DNA of 64,000 nt from Drosophila pseudoobscura (GCF_009870125.1 NC_046681.1:6275001-6339000); one strand, 5' to 3'. Counted from the first letter of the stretch, positions 23,702 through 37,004 are shown. Numbers and translations: made by a program. Notes: generated by a model not told the origin, from the letters alone.

Positions 23702-24267
23702 CTGCAGCAGCAACAAGAGCAGCAGCGGCAGGAGCAATCGGGTTGCAATCGAGGTCGCCAGACGGTTCGTCGTGGTAGATAATGTTTATAACAAACATTT
23801 AAAAAAATATTGTGAATGGGAGAAAAGAGAGAAGAGAACAATAAAACAGAGTATGAGCTGGAATCGTTTTAAATGATTTAAATATGTAATTTTTCATTTA
23901 AATAATTTGCTTGGATTGTGTCCCCTAGCGGTGGATCGTGATTCATTTTTCCTGCCTGCAACCACCGAAAGATACTCGTGCTCGTACATTCCCGCCTGTG
24001 GCTGCCTGTAGCTGTAGCGAAACGTGGGAGTACATGTGTGAGTATATGCGCCTTTGTTTAAAGGACAAACTTTTCACATGTCCTGAAAATACAAATTATT
24101 ACCGCGGCCACACTGGTAAGAACATATAGAGAGAGAGAGAGACAGAGACGGTGAGTGAGAGTGAGGGAGACGGACACCCACAGCGGACACCCACAGCGGA
24201 CAACCTATGAACCATGAAAACGTAATAATGCCAGGAAGCGAGTGGGGTCGTGAAGGGTCACACCACA

Positions 24268-24309
24268 CGGATGGAATGGAATGGGATGGGACGGAATGGA
24301 ATGGAATGG
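24268..24309 (+). repeat. GGAAT-like pentamer repeat in DIP-eta intron 4
   Basis: GGAATGGAATGGGATGGGACGGAATGGAATGGAATGG-like run, about eight imperfect pentamers. A 14-bp direct repeat (GGACACCCACAGC) lies just left of it near 24,172-24,200. Confidence 0.6.
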
Positions 24310-26219
24310 CGGCCTCTGGTGTGTGGTCTCCGGGTCTCTGTATGCATATAATATCCCGCAATTATGTGGTTGGTAAATGACCAAAAAATGTGCTGGTGTT
24401 GACAAACAGCTTGTTATAGTACGGCAGCGAGAGAGGGGCAGGCAGTACGGGCAGTACGTGGCAGTACGGAGCGGAGTGAGTCAGCGCATGGACAGGACGC
24501 GTCTGTGTCCTGTGGTGACCACTGGACGGTCATTAAGTGGCCAAGGTTAGGGGCGAGTGCGGGAAATGGCAGCTGGAGAAGGTGTGTACAGGGAATAGCA
24601 GACATAATACCGGAAAATCAAGACAAGAAAAGGTAAATGAAATTGTTAAAGATATACCAATCTAAAATACGAGCTCCCCGAGGTCGAACTTCAATCAGAT
24701 CTAAACCATTTCAGTTGTCGTGTCAATAGATGTTTTCCTCATTAAAAACGAAACAATAAAAACCCGCGAATGAAATTGTGTGCAAAAATCTGAAACGAGG
24801 ACATTGCATATGAATATCTCATCAGCTTAAATGTCAGGAATGCGGGGCGCCTGGCCCCTCTATCGTACGCTATCGTATATATCCTGCCTACCTGCCTGTC
24901 TGTGTGTGTGTGTGTGTGGCAGAGTGGGAAAAAGCAGTGCGGAGACCCAAAAGGTGAGAGCGGTGTCGCTTCCTCTACGGTTTGTCGTTGACTATTTAAC
25001 TGCACTTGGTCACGAAAATCATCAGAAACGACCACCGTCCACCGTCCACCATTCACCAATCCACCAGGCCACCATCGTCCGCCATCCGCCATCCGCTGGC
25101 TCGCAACTCGAACGTTTCCCGTTGCCGTTTTTCCTGCCTCTCTCTTGGCGCTTCGGGCACCCCTTTCAATATTGCACAGTGGTAGAAGTTGTGATTTATA
25201 ATTAGTAGATATTAGTGAAATGGTACAGAGGAGGAACAACATTTCGAGGAGAAGGATTGTTATGATCTTGAAGGCAGATATATTTTCTATAACATATCAT
25301 TCCCTTTCCCCTCTTTCACTCAACATAAGAGCTGTTGCTATCCCTCCCAAAGTATCTCCACCATAGGGCACTACCTTTCACCACTTTCCCAATGATCCTT
25401 GCGCCACTGTCTCATGCCCACTGATTATCCAGTGCAAATACACACAGTTGATTATAGTTTTTCGTGTTTGCCAGTGAATGCTACGCCGACTGCAATGGTG
25501 GCTAAAATATTTAGCGCGTTGATTTAGATTTTGCCAGCGAAAGGTATTTAGGCACAGAACGAGTGGCGGCCGACTCGCGCGGGGGAGTCCCCCATGCGGG
25601 GACTACTGATGGGGCAGTGGTAGGGCCCGAAATGAACCACAAATGGACAACCGAAAAGAGGCCCAAGCCCCCACCCCCGCTGCTGAACCACTTCCTCTGG
25701 TGAGAGACCCGTGAGAGAGCATTTCTTATGCTGCCTCCGCATTCGCAGTGCCGTTTTAATTCAAAATCAACAATTTCTGCGGTTCAGTGGACGGTTAAAC
25801 ATGTTTAAGCAGTCACAATTGAGAGCTTACGCCCAGGGCTAGCCACCGTTGGGTCCTGTGCGCGAGTACGTTTCGGCTTTTGACTCCTTCTGGCGGTTAT
25901 TATGCAGCGGAATCCCTCTCCATTGGGTGTGTGCCGGTGGCTCTTTGTCCTACCGGGGCCCCTCGCTGCAGCGATGCTGCTCTCTCTTCTTCTACGTCCA
26001 GCGAAAACGTTTTGTTTTGTGTGATTTTTTGTTGTTCTGGATTCAGGATTTTTTTTAATATTTGTTCCTGTTTTGTTACGTGGAATACTGTTCGAACAAT
26101 GAGGCAGAACGAGAACCAGGCCATGTCAACGGGGCGTATGATTGTTTGACTAACCAAATGAAAAAAGGCTGAGAATTGCTAAGCCCTCCCATTGCCTTCA
26201 TAGACTTACCCACAACATC

Positions 26220-26281
26220 CAGGTAACCCATCTGGCTTTTCATTGGATCCGTGTTGATTTGGCACATGTACCTGTAGGTGG
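26220..26281 (-). CDS. DIP-eta: DIP-eta exon 4: end of Ig1
   Basis: A 62-nt micro-exon encoding the F-strand motif YMCQINTDPMKSQMGYLDVV, which holds the second Ig1 cysteine. The acceptor is CCTACAG and the donor GTGG|GTAAGT. It is too short to stand out as an ORF and is found only by splice logic and similarity to DIP-theta. Confidence 0.92.
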
Positions 26282-26384
26282 AGTGGAGTGGGGTGAGAAA
26301 ATTGTACATTTGAATACTGACTGCAGTCGCATCACTACTAGAACCACAGGCATCCTTTTGGCCTGGTCTGTACTGTGGACTTAC

Positions 26385-26530
26385 CATCCTTTGTCCGACT
26401 CTTTGATGTCTCTGATGCGCATTGTCCAGGTCTTGTGCTCGGAATTGGCAATGCCAATGCGTTGGTTTTTGGTTATTACATGGTTTTGTATGGTCAGAAT
26501 TGTCTGGGTGTCGACCCGAAGCCACGCCAC
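26385..26530 (-). CDS. DIP-eta: DIP-eta exon 3: second half of Ig1
   Basis: The acceptor is ATCATACAG and the donor GATG|GTAAGT; 146 nt. It encodes the core Ig1 Trp (VAWLRVDTQTILTIQN), which forms much of the Dpr-binding face in this family, and ends in the KESDKGW turn. The final Trp codon is split across the intron. Confidence 0.92.
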
Positions 26531-28173
26531 CTGTATGATAAAGAATTTTGCAAACATTTTATGAGAGTAATGGACAGGACTAAGACTTAGAATGATAATA
26601 AAGGATAGAAAGGCGGAAGATAGGGGTAAACCATTCTGCTTTCTTATAAACTCTCTTATAAAACCTAGCATTCATGGCTGCCATCTGTACAGTAAATGAT
26701 TTGTTATATGATGTATTTATAGTGCATTTGAATATACGGAATTAACCATCTTTCGCATTATTAATGGTTCATAAAATCTGGGTTGGGGCCCAATCTAAAA
26801 TCAGGGCCTAATCTTCCACATAATTGATATTTATTAGGGAAGCTAACTAGCTTTAGCCGCATTCCAGCGACATCCATCAGATAACACTTATCTGGCATGC
26901 CACCAGAATCCCCAAAGCAAGTCTCACGTGAACCACAATGAACCGAAATTGAACCAAATTCTGGCGCATGCAAAGCCGTTCAATTATATACAGCAAAAAA
27001 AAAAAACAATCTATTCCCAGAACTATTCAAGAAATGTACTCTTTTCCCCCACCAAACCAACCATCGTAATTGTACAATTACCCTGGTAAATTATTATGCG
27101 ATAAAGCACGCAGCTTGTAAGCTAAAAAGCTGAAAATATTTTGTATATATTGTATAGAAAGGGAGCCGCCGGAGAGGACAGGAAACGAGTTGCATGTGTA
27201 AATGAGGGAACCACAATTCTCAATTCGCCCCCTGACATGTCAACACGTGAAGGTATTCCAAGTTATTTTCCTATGTCACATAATATGGGAAAATAGTTTC
27301 CCCCATAAATAAATTTAATGAGGGGCTAATTTAGAGCATTTGTCGTATCGAAGGCTAATGAATTATTTTCGTTTAAATTGAATTTAAGTTTGTTTCCCAA
27401 CACACACACGATGTCAGCATAAAATAAGTAATTACACCCAAGTGCCTGCTCAATTATCTTTGAGCGGGAACATCGCTTAATTGTCCATGGCACTGACTGA
27501 GGGTTGGATATCCGCAGCCACATCCACGTCGCATCCCCCCGTTCTGTGGCACATCCCCAAGCGCGCCGCACCTTCCAACCCCCCGTGGAGTGTCCGTAGG
27601 ATAATGCTTTCTGCACTTCAATGGAGATGTACGTCTGTTACCTTTTGGGGGTGCCGCTCCCCCAAAACAAATACAAATGCAAATATACAAATATACAAAT
27701 ACAGACAGGGATAAAGGACCCTCGTTCTCCTTCGGCACTCGCTTAACACGTCCTCATTCATATTTCAATTACTTTTTATGTGATTTTCGCTTTTGTCATT
27801 CGAAAAGCCCCCACCCGGCCCCCGGCCCCCGGCCATATCCCTATTTATGTTTTTATTTTCACTTTCATTTCCACTTTCACCGCCATTCCGAGTGTCGAGA
27901 TTTGGTCTTTGAGATTACCCCGACTTGGGGGACTGGGTCCTGACTGGGACTGATTCCGAGTCTGTCTGGGAAATGGTAAAACGTTAATGAATATTAATGC
28001 GACCGGCTGGGGGTTTTGTGGCTGCTTATTGAGTGTGTAATTGAGTCCGAGCTGGAGTCGGGAGCGGAACTGGAAGCCGGAACATCTGCCCGAGTTTGCT
28101 TATTTGACATTCGGTTATTAACAGGATTTGTTCTACGGCGGGATAGGGAGATGTATAGGGATATGCTTCGTAC

Positions 28174-28271
28174 CTTATAGGGTCCCAAATCCTGGACGAC
28201 GCATGTGAGGAAGGCATCACGTCCCACGGGCGCTGTCATATTCATAATCGGTGAACTAAATTTGGGATCAA
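28174..28271 (-). CDS. DIP-eta: DIP-eta exon 2: first half of Ig1
   Basis: The acceptor is TCGATTACAG and the donor AAG|GTACGA; 98 nt, phase 1 in and phase 0 out. It encodes the Ig1 B-strand cysteine (FLTCVV) and an NMT glycosylation site. It is the same length and phase as the matching DIP-theta exon. Confidence 0.9.
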
Positions 28272-28449
28272 CTGTAATCGAGAAATGTGGCATTCGATTG
28301 GTATTAGAGATGATTGCCGGATAATTGGAACATAATGGAAGAAATCACAGCAAGGGGATTGGGATTTATAAGGGAAACAGAGAAATATTGGCATAATATG
28401 TGTGCTTGAATACGAGGCAAATGGGGATTTGAAAACCGGTGGAACTTAC

Positions 28450-28591
28450 CTATGGCTTCTGGCGGCACCTCCACTCTCTGCAGATGGCATTGCTGGCACA
28501 TTAGGATGACAACTAGGAGCACAACTTTGATGGCATTAGCCAATCTGAAGCCATTAGCCGGACTCTGGCATTGTGTGGATATTGTATACAT
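28450..28591 (-). CDS. DIP-eta: DIP-eta exon 1: start codon and signal peptide
   Basis: The ATG at 28,591 is the first in this frame and follows an A-rich context (ACAAAAA-ATG) that suits fly start sites. It encodes 47 residues with a hydrophobic core (KVVLLVVILM) followed by a Cys/His-rich stretch, a plausible secretion signal. The donor is ATAG|GTAAGT, phase 1. The 5' UTR and its upstream junction could not be settled. Confidence 0.85.
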
Positions 28592-31500
28592 TTTTTGTTT
28601 TTGGAAGTTCACCTTTTCTTCTTCTTTGATTGAGCACACGATTAGTCGCACGAAACCATTTATGTACTTGTTATAGTTATTAGAGCCCCAACTGCTTGTA
28701 GAACGATCATATTAATATGCAAACATCACAGAATAAATGGGGAAAAACAGGCTTGTTATGCCACCAGAAATCCCTCACACCTTCCGCAGAGAAAGGATCA
28801 GCCTGAGTGCGGCAACGACCGCGCCGCGTAATTGGCAGTCATTAGCGCCCATCGCCCCTCTCTAATGGCATCAGCTTGTGGGAAAGTTCAACAAAAAGTA
28901 CTTGAAAACAGAATCAAAAACTGCTGCGAAACAATGGTAAACAATAATCATGATGCCTGGAGGGACGGTGGGGACGGGGTGCTACGGGAGGAGGGCGTTG
29001 AAAATTCGCCAAATTAAAAAGTTTCAAGTTTAAAGTGTGGGCCCCCAGACTGGTGCGGGCCCTTCTTCCTCGCCGGATGTTTTGAGGCAGGTTCATCGTA
29101 CATTTATCTTTTGCCTGTTATTCGAATTTTGCTGGCGTGTTCGGTCTGTGTAAATTGTGCTGGCGAACAGCTGCCCTGCCCTGCCAGAAATTAGGTACGA
29201 GCCGGCAACTATCTTTTTACCAAAGGTGTTGCATGTCCTCTTCCAGGACTCCCTGCTCATTTCATTTCATTCTCATGGCATTTAAGCATGGCCAGAGCCC
29301 AGAGGCCAGAGGGCCAAAACTGTTTATGGAACGGAAATGAAATGTTTCGCTGGCTGCCGCTGCCGCTGCTCGTGTGTGGCCTCGTAAATAAAGCATAAAA
29401 TCGTGCATCGTTTGTGTGGCAGGAGAGGGTCTCCCGTCTCGTCTCGGCTCGTCCTCGTCTCCAATGAGTCCGAAATAGTTGCGCTTTATGTCAAAGTTTA
29501 CTTATATTGCCTGCTTTTAGGCGTCTCATGTATGTGACATCAGTAAGGAAAACATTCTACAGAGGCTCTGGTGCAATGCAGTTGTAATCACACTTTTGTT
29601 TAAGGTCTAGGTCCTTGGAAAAACTACTAAAGTTAAGAGCTAAGCTAGGTATATAAACTGGTACTACGGAAATGTCTAATGTCTACAAAAGCATTGGTCG
29701 CTTTTCCTGATGTAGTTAGACCTATATTTTGAAGCTGTTTCACAATGAAAACACATTGAATCCGTAGCTGACTCTGTCTACCCAAATCCATGCCCAAATA
29801 CTTTATTAACTTTCCTTTCGACCATGAGTCAGACAACATGCAAACGATTGTGCCTTTCACAAGGACCGAAGTGGAAGGAAAAGCCTACTTTCTGGCGCCC
29901 ACAAACTGACAGGAACAATTTTAAAATGACATTTCATTAAAATTTCTTTGTCCGCCGTACGCCCCTCCACTTTGTGTGTTGTTTCTTATTGATTTTTACA
30001 TAATTTAGCACAATTGAAAACTGGATTGCCGGTGTGTGGTGTCCTTTGGCAGACATTCACATGGCATGCCCTGGAAAAAAACAAAACAGACTTACAAAAG
30101 ACACAGGCAACCAGACAATGGACAGGCCTCAACAGAACCTGCACTGCAAACGGCCAAAAGGCGGGAACGGGGCTTACGATAGGCACTAAAAACGTCTGGC
30201 AAATGGGCATGGCAATATTATTAATAATTTAGAGCATGCGGGGCCATGTCAGGAGACAGACAGACAGACAGACAGACAGGTGATAGCCATAGCCTCTGGC
30301 CATAGACCTACAGCCTTGCCACAATCCTATTTGTAGCCCGAAGCCATATGAAAGCCGAGAAAGTGAGTGTATCGATGGCGTTAGGCCGCTGTTTGCGTAA
30401 CTAATTGGAAAGGGAAATTTATTCTTTAATTGGAGCAGAAAAGACGCTTCAATTATGATCGTACATAGCCTCTGATTAAGGGCCCTCCCGCGTTCTGCCC
30501 CTGCTCTTCTATTCCTTTGTCCCCAAAACAAAGTACAAAATATTTATGACACAATATAAGAGCTTGCTGCTCATGGCCACATTTTTGGGGGCCTGCTCTC
30601 GAAGTCGTATATTACTTTTATGGTTTCGGACATGCAAAGTCCTCCTCCTACTCATACCATCCACACATCCACAATTTGTATAATCAGCTGTTAAATTATG
30701 TGCAAAATATAATGTGTGTGGGGAGAGGGGGCCTCCCCTCACCAGGTTGTGTGGCTAATAATTTTCCTGATGCTGGAAAACTGAGAGTGACACCCCAGCC
30801 AGCAAGTGCACTTTCAATTTTCAGTGCAAACATTAATTAACACGTGATATATTTCGCCTCTTATCGCTGATGGCACTTCGACATTTTTCAAAAAAATATT
30901 TTTCCTACTAGCTTTTCACATTTTTAATCGAGCCTTGGCTTCGGTTTGAGGGAAAGGGCCCTGCATAAAATTAGCATAAATCAAACTGTAGATTTTCCAC
31001 TGCGGCGGTGGCTGAAGTATGCAAAGTTTTACTCAGTTTTTCAGTATGTTTTTGCACTCTCCTCCGACGAGCGCCTCCAGCACGGAAGTTGATTATTATC
31101 GCTTGTTATTAACAACAGCAACAACAATGGCTCGAGGCAACATAGAGGCAAAGGTGGAGCGTAGAGCTGCAGCAGAGCAGGCCTTCTGCCGAGCAGCACT
31201 CACATGTCGGGGCCATTATGTCAAACTGTCGAGGGCCCTCCATTGAATTCTTTTGTGTTTTTTCCCTGGGAAATCGAGCTTAGGTAATTTGCAATTGATA
31301 TGCCATATGTAGGAACTTGACTTTGACTCTAGGGCGGAGTGTCTGAGCGATAAGTGTATCAGAGGATGAGAGATTCTATTCCATATGGAATCAAAAGACC
31401 AACAGTGGATGGACAATGCACAGATTGAGGTCCAAGTCCCTCAAGTGCATCTATGTTTCCCATTTAAATTTGTGGGAACCATTTGGTAACCAAAATGTTT

Positions 31501-33093
31501 TCGTTTCACCATTATCCCACCTGCTCCTGGCTCTGCCACCCCGAAATTCTCTTTAGTGCAAACTCCAATCACAATCAACATGATAACAGCAAAAATAGAT
31601 CAAATTTTCTATGTAAAATGCAAATGACAGAGAAATGACATGGGCCGAAAAACATGTGCTGTGATGTGCCCTATGCTGCTGCTGCCACCCCCATGGGTCC
31701 CCTCCCCGCCCCCCCGGTTATGGGCCAGGAATGGAATCTATTATGCGAGAACATCCCGAAAAGTATGCAACATATTTGCAACAAATTTGAAACAGACAGA
31801 AAATAGATTTCCATGGAAATGTCCGTCCGTCTGCCCGTCTGCCCGTCTGTCCGTCTGTCCACTGGTGGTGTGCGTGTCTTTCTGTGTGAGAGTGTGTGTT
31901 TACACTGCATTTTATGGATATCAATGAACTTTAAATTACCGCCAGGCCTCGCGGCAGCAGTCGTGAAACATACATAAATGGAATGTACTCGTATGCAATT
32001 GTTGGCGCGCCTAAAATCAGGCAACACTCTCGGCCACACACACATAAAGCCATTGGAACATTAGAGTGGGTGGGTGGTGGGGGGCCATAAACGGCAGGAC
32101 AAAGCCGGGGACAGTGGGCCAGACACATTTGTAGGCAAATTTTCCAGGACACCCATAAGAGGAATACACGCATTGCAGCTCCAAAAGGAAATCCTGTGAC
32201 GACCATTGCCCGACCCCTCAGAGGGTAGCTTTGGGACAGAGGGTGCAGCAGAGGGGAAGACGACCCCTGTCTGAGGAGGGGGCATTGCCTGCTGTTTCGT
32301 TTTCATAAATAACTCGGCTTTTGTTCTTGTATTTTAAATATAATTACAGTAAACACGCAGCTGACGGCAAATGTCGCCAAAGTCGCGGCTAAATTGCCAA
32401 CAAGGCGGCTAAAAACGCGCCCGAAACGTGAACACGCGAATGAGTTATACTCTGATTTTAGGAGGGTAACAAAACCATTCTTGCGATTTCTGGTTAATTA
32501 TCTAGTAATGTCAGCACAGGGTTCGAAATCAAAACTGTCTGCGGGCATCATTTGAAAGCTGCTTTTGAGGGATTTACTAGCGTTTTTCTGGCTGTTTTTT
32601 GGGTTTCGTTTCGGTTTGGCTTTGAATATAAATTTCATACTTTTTTTGTGCCACTTTTTGATGGTTAGGGATTCTATGAACTATATTTTTTTAATCAGAC
32701 GGAGATACTGAGTGAAAAACCCTTTTGAGTATTACCTAAAAGGTTTGGATGGTATTTCCAGTAAAAGTTTGCTTGAATATTTCATGGTATTCCTTTTAGT
32801 TATAGGATCTATGGGGATAATAAGGCTTTGAGTCTCTGTTCTGTTCTGTTTTAAAATTAGAAGTTCACTTCAAAAATAATGGAACTACTTTTATCAGAAT
32901 TCCCACCCACACCACTGTTTTGGGCGCGTATTTTAAAGGCTATTGCAATTAAAAGGGTCTTAAGCTTTCCTTTAGTTTTAAGACCTTTCAGAAATATTTA
33001 TATAATATACGGAAATAACAACCATTCAAATTGTATATAGAATTCCTTTCAACACTATTCATTTATTCACTATAAACATAATTCTTCATTCAC
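28592..33093. other. non-coding DNA upstream of DIP-eta exon 1
   Basis: I see no supported coding region. It probably holds the first intron of DIP-eta if the promoter candidate at 33,232 is used. A (CAGA)n tract lies at 30,254-30,279. Confidence 0.4.
30254..30279. repeat. (CAGA)n microsatellite
   Basis: About six perfect tetramers in non-coding DNA upstream of DIP-eta. Confidence 0.8.
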
Positions 33094-33232
33094 TTGCAGT
33101 CACGAATGCAACACTTGGCGGTAAACAACACACTCGAGAGATCCCGGAATCGTCACTGGCACTAGTGATTTCTGATCTGATCCGATATGAGCAGAAAGAC
33201 GAACCGCACGCCACGAACGCTGTCGACAGACT
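33094..33232 (-). promoter_or_regulatory. candidate TATA-less promoter (Inr + DPE) and 5' UTR exon, probably DIP-eta
   Basis: Read on the minus strand, TTCAGTCT at 33,235-33,228 matches the fly Initiator with A+1 at 33,232. GGTTC at 33,205-33,201 then falls exactly at +28 to +32 and fits the DPE consensus RGWYV. The surrounding 250 bases are GC-rich against an A/T-rich background. A donor-like CAA|GTGAAT at 33,093 would end a 139-nt non-coding exon. DIP-eta, about 4.6 kb downstream on the same strand, is the only obvious target. The link is inference, because no clean acceptor before exon 1 could be fixed. Confidence 0.45.
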
Positions 33233-33234
33233 GA

Positions 33235-36200
33235 AGGGAACGACGACGGCGTACGAGCCACGAAGTGGCGGCAGGACCTCCATGGAGCCGAAGATGATGT
33301 TGGGCGAATCGTCGTCGTTTGGCTGTGGTGCGGGCGGAGTGGGTGTCCCAGTGGGTGGGCGCGCGCTCTGTGGGTTATGTGGGTTGTTCGCGAGCGAATC
33401 AGACAACTGTGATTTTTGTTGTTGGCTGGGCTACATTTTATTTTTGCTTTTTGTTGGCGGGCGCTTTTCCATTCGTTTTTCCATTCCTTTTTTTTCTAAC
33501 ATTGGCTTCATCTGTGTGCGTGCGCGTGTGAGTGTCTGTGCTGGTGAGAGTGTGTGCTGCCCAATGGGTGGTTTGCTGTGGAAATCCACCACGATGGAAG
33601 CGCTCTCTGCTTCTCTGGGTTGAACGGAATTGAACGCAAGGGAAATTCTCTCACTGCATACTTTTAGGTGCGTGGCAAAGGCCAGGCTCGGATTTATGAA
33701 TGAATTCTCTGTGACGACGTACCGAAAGGGTTGAGCTCTGGTATGGAATGGGTGTACGAGTGAGTACGGGTACGGGCATGGGCTTAGTGTGTGGCGAGTG
33801 CGTGTTAAGTAAAAATTGATTGTCATTGGTCATGGCATTGGATTGTGTGTATATTGTGTTCGTGTGTTTTGATGTAAAAGGAAGCGTTTAAGACTATAAA
33901 ATGTACGTGTTTTCTGCTTTAGATCAACAGGAGGGTCGTATGGGAGTTGTTCATTTATAAAAAAAAGTTTGATTACTGATTACGGATCAGAGATACGATT
34001 CAGAGAGTTTCATTTCATTTTCTTTGGAGTATTTTCTTATCAATAGGTGTTTTAATTTATTAGGGCTTAAATTAATTAAATTTCTCTGGCAGCGAAATTG
34101 TTTCTTTTGAGATATGAACAGAAATGTGGCAGAGTGCTGTCGCACCCCTACTTTATGGAGCACCACCCATCCCCCTCCCCAGACACACACACAAAGTTGG
34201 TTTTCAATAACCGTGCCAGAGTGTGGCAGGCACCAACTCTGCCCTGGCTCCAGGCCCCCTCTTAATTGCTCTCGTATATCAGTTACTTTTCGGGAGCTAA
34301 TCAACCCACCTCCTCTACTGCAAAGAACCCACCCCCTACAGAACCCCTGCCCATCACTTCCCATCATCGTCAGCCTATCATTTTCACACAGCACACGCAC
34401 ACGGCCAATAAATAATAGTAGTAGTAACAGCCATAGCAGATTTTATGCTGCATAAAAAAAATTATTGCTTTATAAAGCGAAAAATGTTGAAAAGGATATC
34501 CGCGTCCCACGAGTACGCTCCCAGTATCTTCCCAAGGGACCGACGCCCCAAAGGACCCCACTATCGTATGCATTGCGTGCCAATGCACTCGGGCCACAAA
34601 TCATTCAGAGCTCGAGCTGAGGCCCGAAAGGGTTAGGACTAGAACAGGACAGCCAGGAGCTGCCAGGAACTGCAGGACCTGCAAGTTGATTTTCAAGTTT
34701 CTTTCTACTTGCTTCCTTGGAAACTTTTTTGCTTCCCTTTTTGGGTTGTGGGTTGTGGGATGGGGCCCTCGCTCTAATATAAATTTTGACACCTGATAAT
34801 TGCTTTTCAGTCGCTTCCGCGTTTTGTGTTGGATGCGACGACGACGACGACGACGACAGGTGCAGTGCCCCCACCAAAAACCTGCTCCAGAACCAGCCGT
34901 AGCCGCTGCCGCCCCACAAACCCCGCTTATTATCGCTGAACATGCAAAGGACCCTGGGACTATCTGCAGGATAGTTTGTTAGCTGCTTAACTGCCATAAA
35001 TTATGACTAAATTCTCGCTTTTACGACTCCTCCGTTTAATAGACAAAAGTTCGGATGAGTTATTGAGGCAACCTCAAGGTTGCTGCTGTGCTCCCCGCCA
35101 ACTGAGGAAATTGCCAATTAAAAGTCTATAAAAGTATATGATTATAGGGAAATCGATGCCAGTTTTAGCACCATTAAATGAAGATATTAACACAATGAGG
35201 GGAGAACATACGTTAATGTTATACCAAAAGAGATGTGCACGAAATGAATAAAGAATAAAATTAGCCATGAAAGAAGAGTAATTCCACACTTTTTCCACTG
35301 CCTTAGAAGTAAAGTAAAGAGAGCCCTGAAACACCAACAATAAAGAAGTAAACCACCTTCAAAGCATTTCTCTTATCAAATTGCACGCTCAACCGAAAAG
35401 GAACTAAAGAAAAGAGTAGCAGTCGAATAACCCTTCACATTTTTTGCACTTCTCCAATTCCAATTTTGTTCTCATATATTTATTAAAAGCTCTCGATCAC
35501 ATTCAGCTTTCAGTGATCTCTCCCAAACCTTTTTCTCTCCCTATTGTTTCCAGGCTTTCTCTCTTTAAAGTTTCAAAGCCTCTCTGGACCCTCTGAACAG
35601 AATTTCAAAGTAGGTTTCGATTCGACAACTGGCAGCTCCATCGATCATTTAAGTTTCGCGTCTCTAATGGTTCTGTTCAATTTTGGATTTTTGTAATTAA
35701 ATTGTGTAATGTCCTTTTTGAGTGTTGGTGAAATATAAAGTGTATTAAAATGAATTTTTGTGAGACTTTTATTCGGGCTTTTCATTTTATTTCTAAACAG
35801 ATCCAAATGGCATAGAAGGGGATTTCCGCATAAAAGTCTTGCAAGAAAGTTTCCACGTTTTTAACAGATATGTGATCAAATATTATTTCATATTCTTTCA
35901 AAAAGTGAGTCTTAAATCGTTGTATAACTATAACAATTGATTTGTGTCAAAGATGAATTCATATTCGAATTTTCGCCAGATTACCTTTCTTCAAATCACA
36001 TTCGTAAGTGTAAAATCACAAAAGTATTTTAAGAAAGTCGATAAGAAAACCAAATAATAATAAATTTCCATGACTAGTAATTTGCTAATATGTTTATTTG
36101 TTCATTTTTTTGAATATTTCATGTGGGCGAAATGGTATGGTACATATTTATATAAATTGGGCGACAGCTTCAAGACCCAAATAGCCCAAAAGTGACGTAC

Positions 36201-36400
36201 CAAATACCTTTAAAATAGTTGGTGACTTATAGTATTATAGAAAACTTAGTTACAAAGGCTTTTCTAAGAAGTGAATACATATAAATTTGTAAAAAACCTT
36301 AATACAGGAAATGCTTTATGAAACTAAATTGAAATATTTATTTTACAAAAATATGTATGAAAGATTAAATTATTTCGTAATTTAAAACAATTCTAAATTT
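33235..36400. other. non-coding region
   Basis: I see no supported gene. It holds a (GAC)n tract at 34,837-34,857 and A/T-rich DNA after 35,000. Confidence 0.4.
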
Positions 36401-36484
36401 AGTTTTGTTAATGAATCATCGAGTACAAACTTATTTGTATCTGATTTATATATGTATTTAACACCTTGGGATTTTGGCAAACTA

Positions 36485-36639
36485 TCACTTTGGCTAAAAT
36501 ACTTACCTTTTCCCGAATCTGTGCATCTTTCCACTGCAGTGGACAGTCCTCTTCCAATACCAAAGTTTCATCTTTGTTGAAATTATTTTCGCTTAAATTC
36601 GGAGAATAAATTTTCCAAATCTCCAAATGCGTAGTTTCT
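36485..36639 (-). CDS. exon-like fragment, unknown
   Basis: On the minus strand a frame of about 51 codons runs from an AG at 36,640-36,641 to a canonical donor AAAAG|GTAAGTATTT at 36,484. The peptide (LEIWKIYSPNLSENNFNKDE, continuing through DCPLQWKDAQIREK) looks protein-like, and a stop codon lies just upstream of the putative acceptor. The other frames also read plausibly here, and no downstream exon was found. It may be part of a small gene with the ORF at 36,762-36,872, or chance. I do not recognise it. Confidence 0.2.
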
Positions 36640-36761
36640 TAAAATGGGAGCCTTGTTTCCAAAATATTATTGTTATTAACACTAGAAAACAGTAATTGCT
36701 ATTGCTGAGCGGAAAAAAATAAAATCAAATAAATATAAATGCAGATCCGTTCCACGATAGT

Positions 36762-36872
36762 TCACAATAAACAGCTTAAAATTTTTTTTGCAGCGTTGAA
36801 AATTGTCGGTGTTATATCCACGGTGGCAGATTCTAGGTTTATCCAGTATTTTGATATCAGCTGAGCAGCCAT
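36762..36872 (-). CDS. small ORF, 36 aa, unknown
   Basis: ATG at 36,872 in good fly start context (AATCAAAAA-ATGG), running to TGA at 36,764-36,762. The peptide begins MAAQLISKYWINLES. It is divergent from a 35-aa ORF on the other strand, with 132 bases between the two starts. It could be a first exon or a real micropeptide, but its length alone gives no statistical support. Confidence 0.2.
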   Translation of the reverse strand: MAAQLISKYWINLESATVDITPTIFNAAKKILSCLL

Positions 36873-37004
36873 TTTTTGATTTGTCTATGGAGTTTTCTTA
36901 GACAATGTTGATTTACAGTACTATGGACAACGGTAGATCCTCATAGCCTCAGAAACAGAGTCAAATGTAAAATTTCAGCTTTCAATGCAATTATATTTGA
37001 ATCT

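Larger units (their letters stand above)
16974..28591 (-). other. DIP-eta: gene: DIP-eta-like Dpr-interacting protein (11 coding exons, 460 aa)
   Basis: I assembled this gene by hand from consensus splice sites; every junction keeps the reading frame. The product is a neuronal cell-surface protein of the DIP/IgLON type, which binds Dpr proteins through its first Ig domain during synaptic partner choice (family knowledge). Visible parts are a signal peptide (hydrophobic segment about residues 20-35), Ig1 (cysteines 71 and 132), Ig2 (175 and 226), Ig3 (269 and 326), a basic stalk (about 344-400) and a hydrophobic tail (about 420-444). NxT glycosylation sites lie at 58, 170 and 298. Coding exons, 5' to 3': 28591-28450, 28271-28174, 26530-26385, 26281-26220, 23701-23543, 19942-19814, 19751-19614, 18828-18676, 18600-18547, 18024-17932, 17182-16974. 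The closest match I remember is D. melanogaster DIP-eta; eta, theta and iota form one subgroup, so the letter is less certain than the family. Confidence 0.85.

Noticed and set aside
36121..36195. 24-codon forward ORF beginning MWAKWYG
   Set aside because: Too short, with no neighbouring exon or promoter signal to support it.
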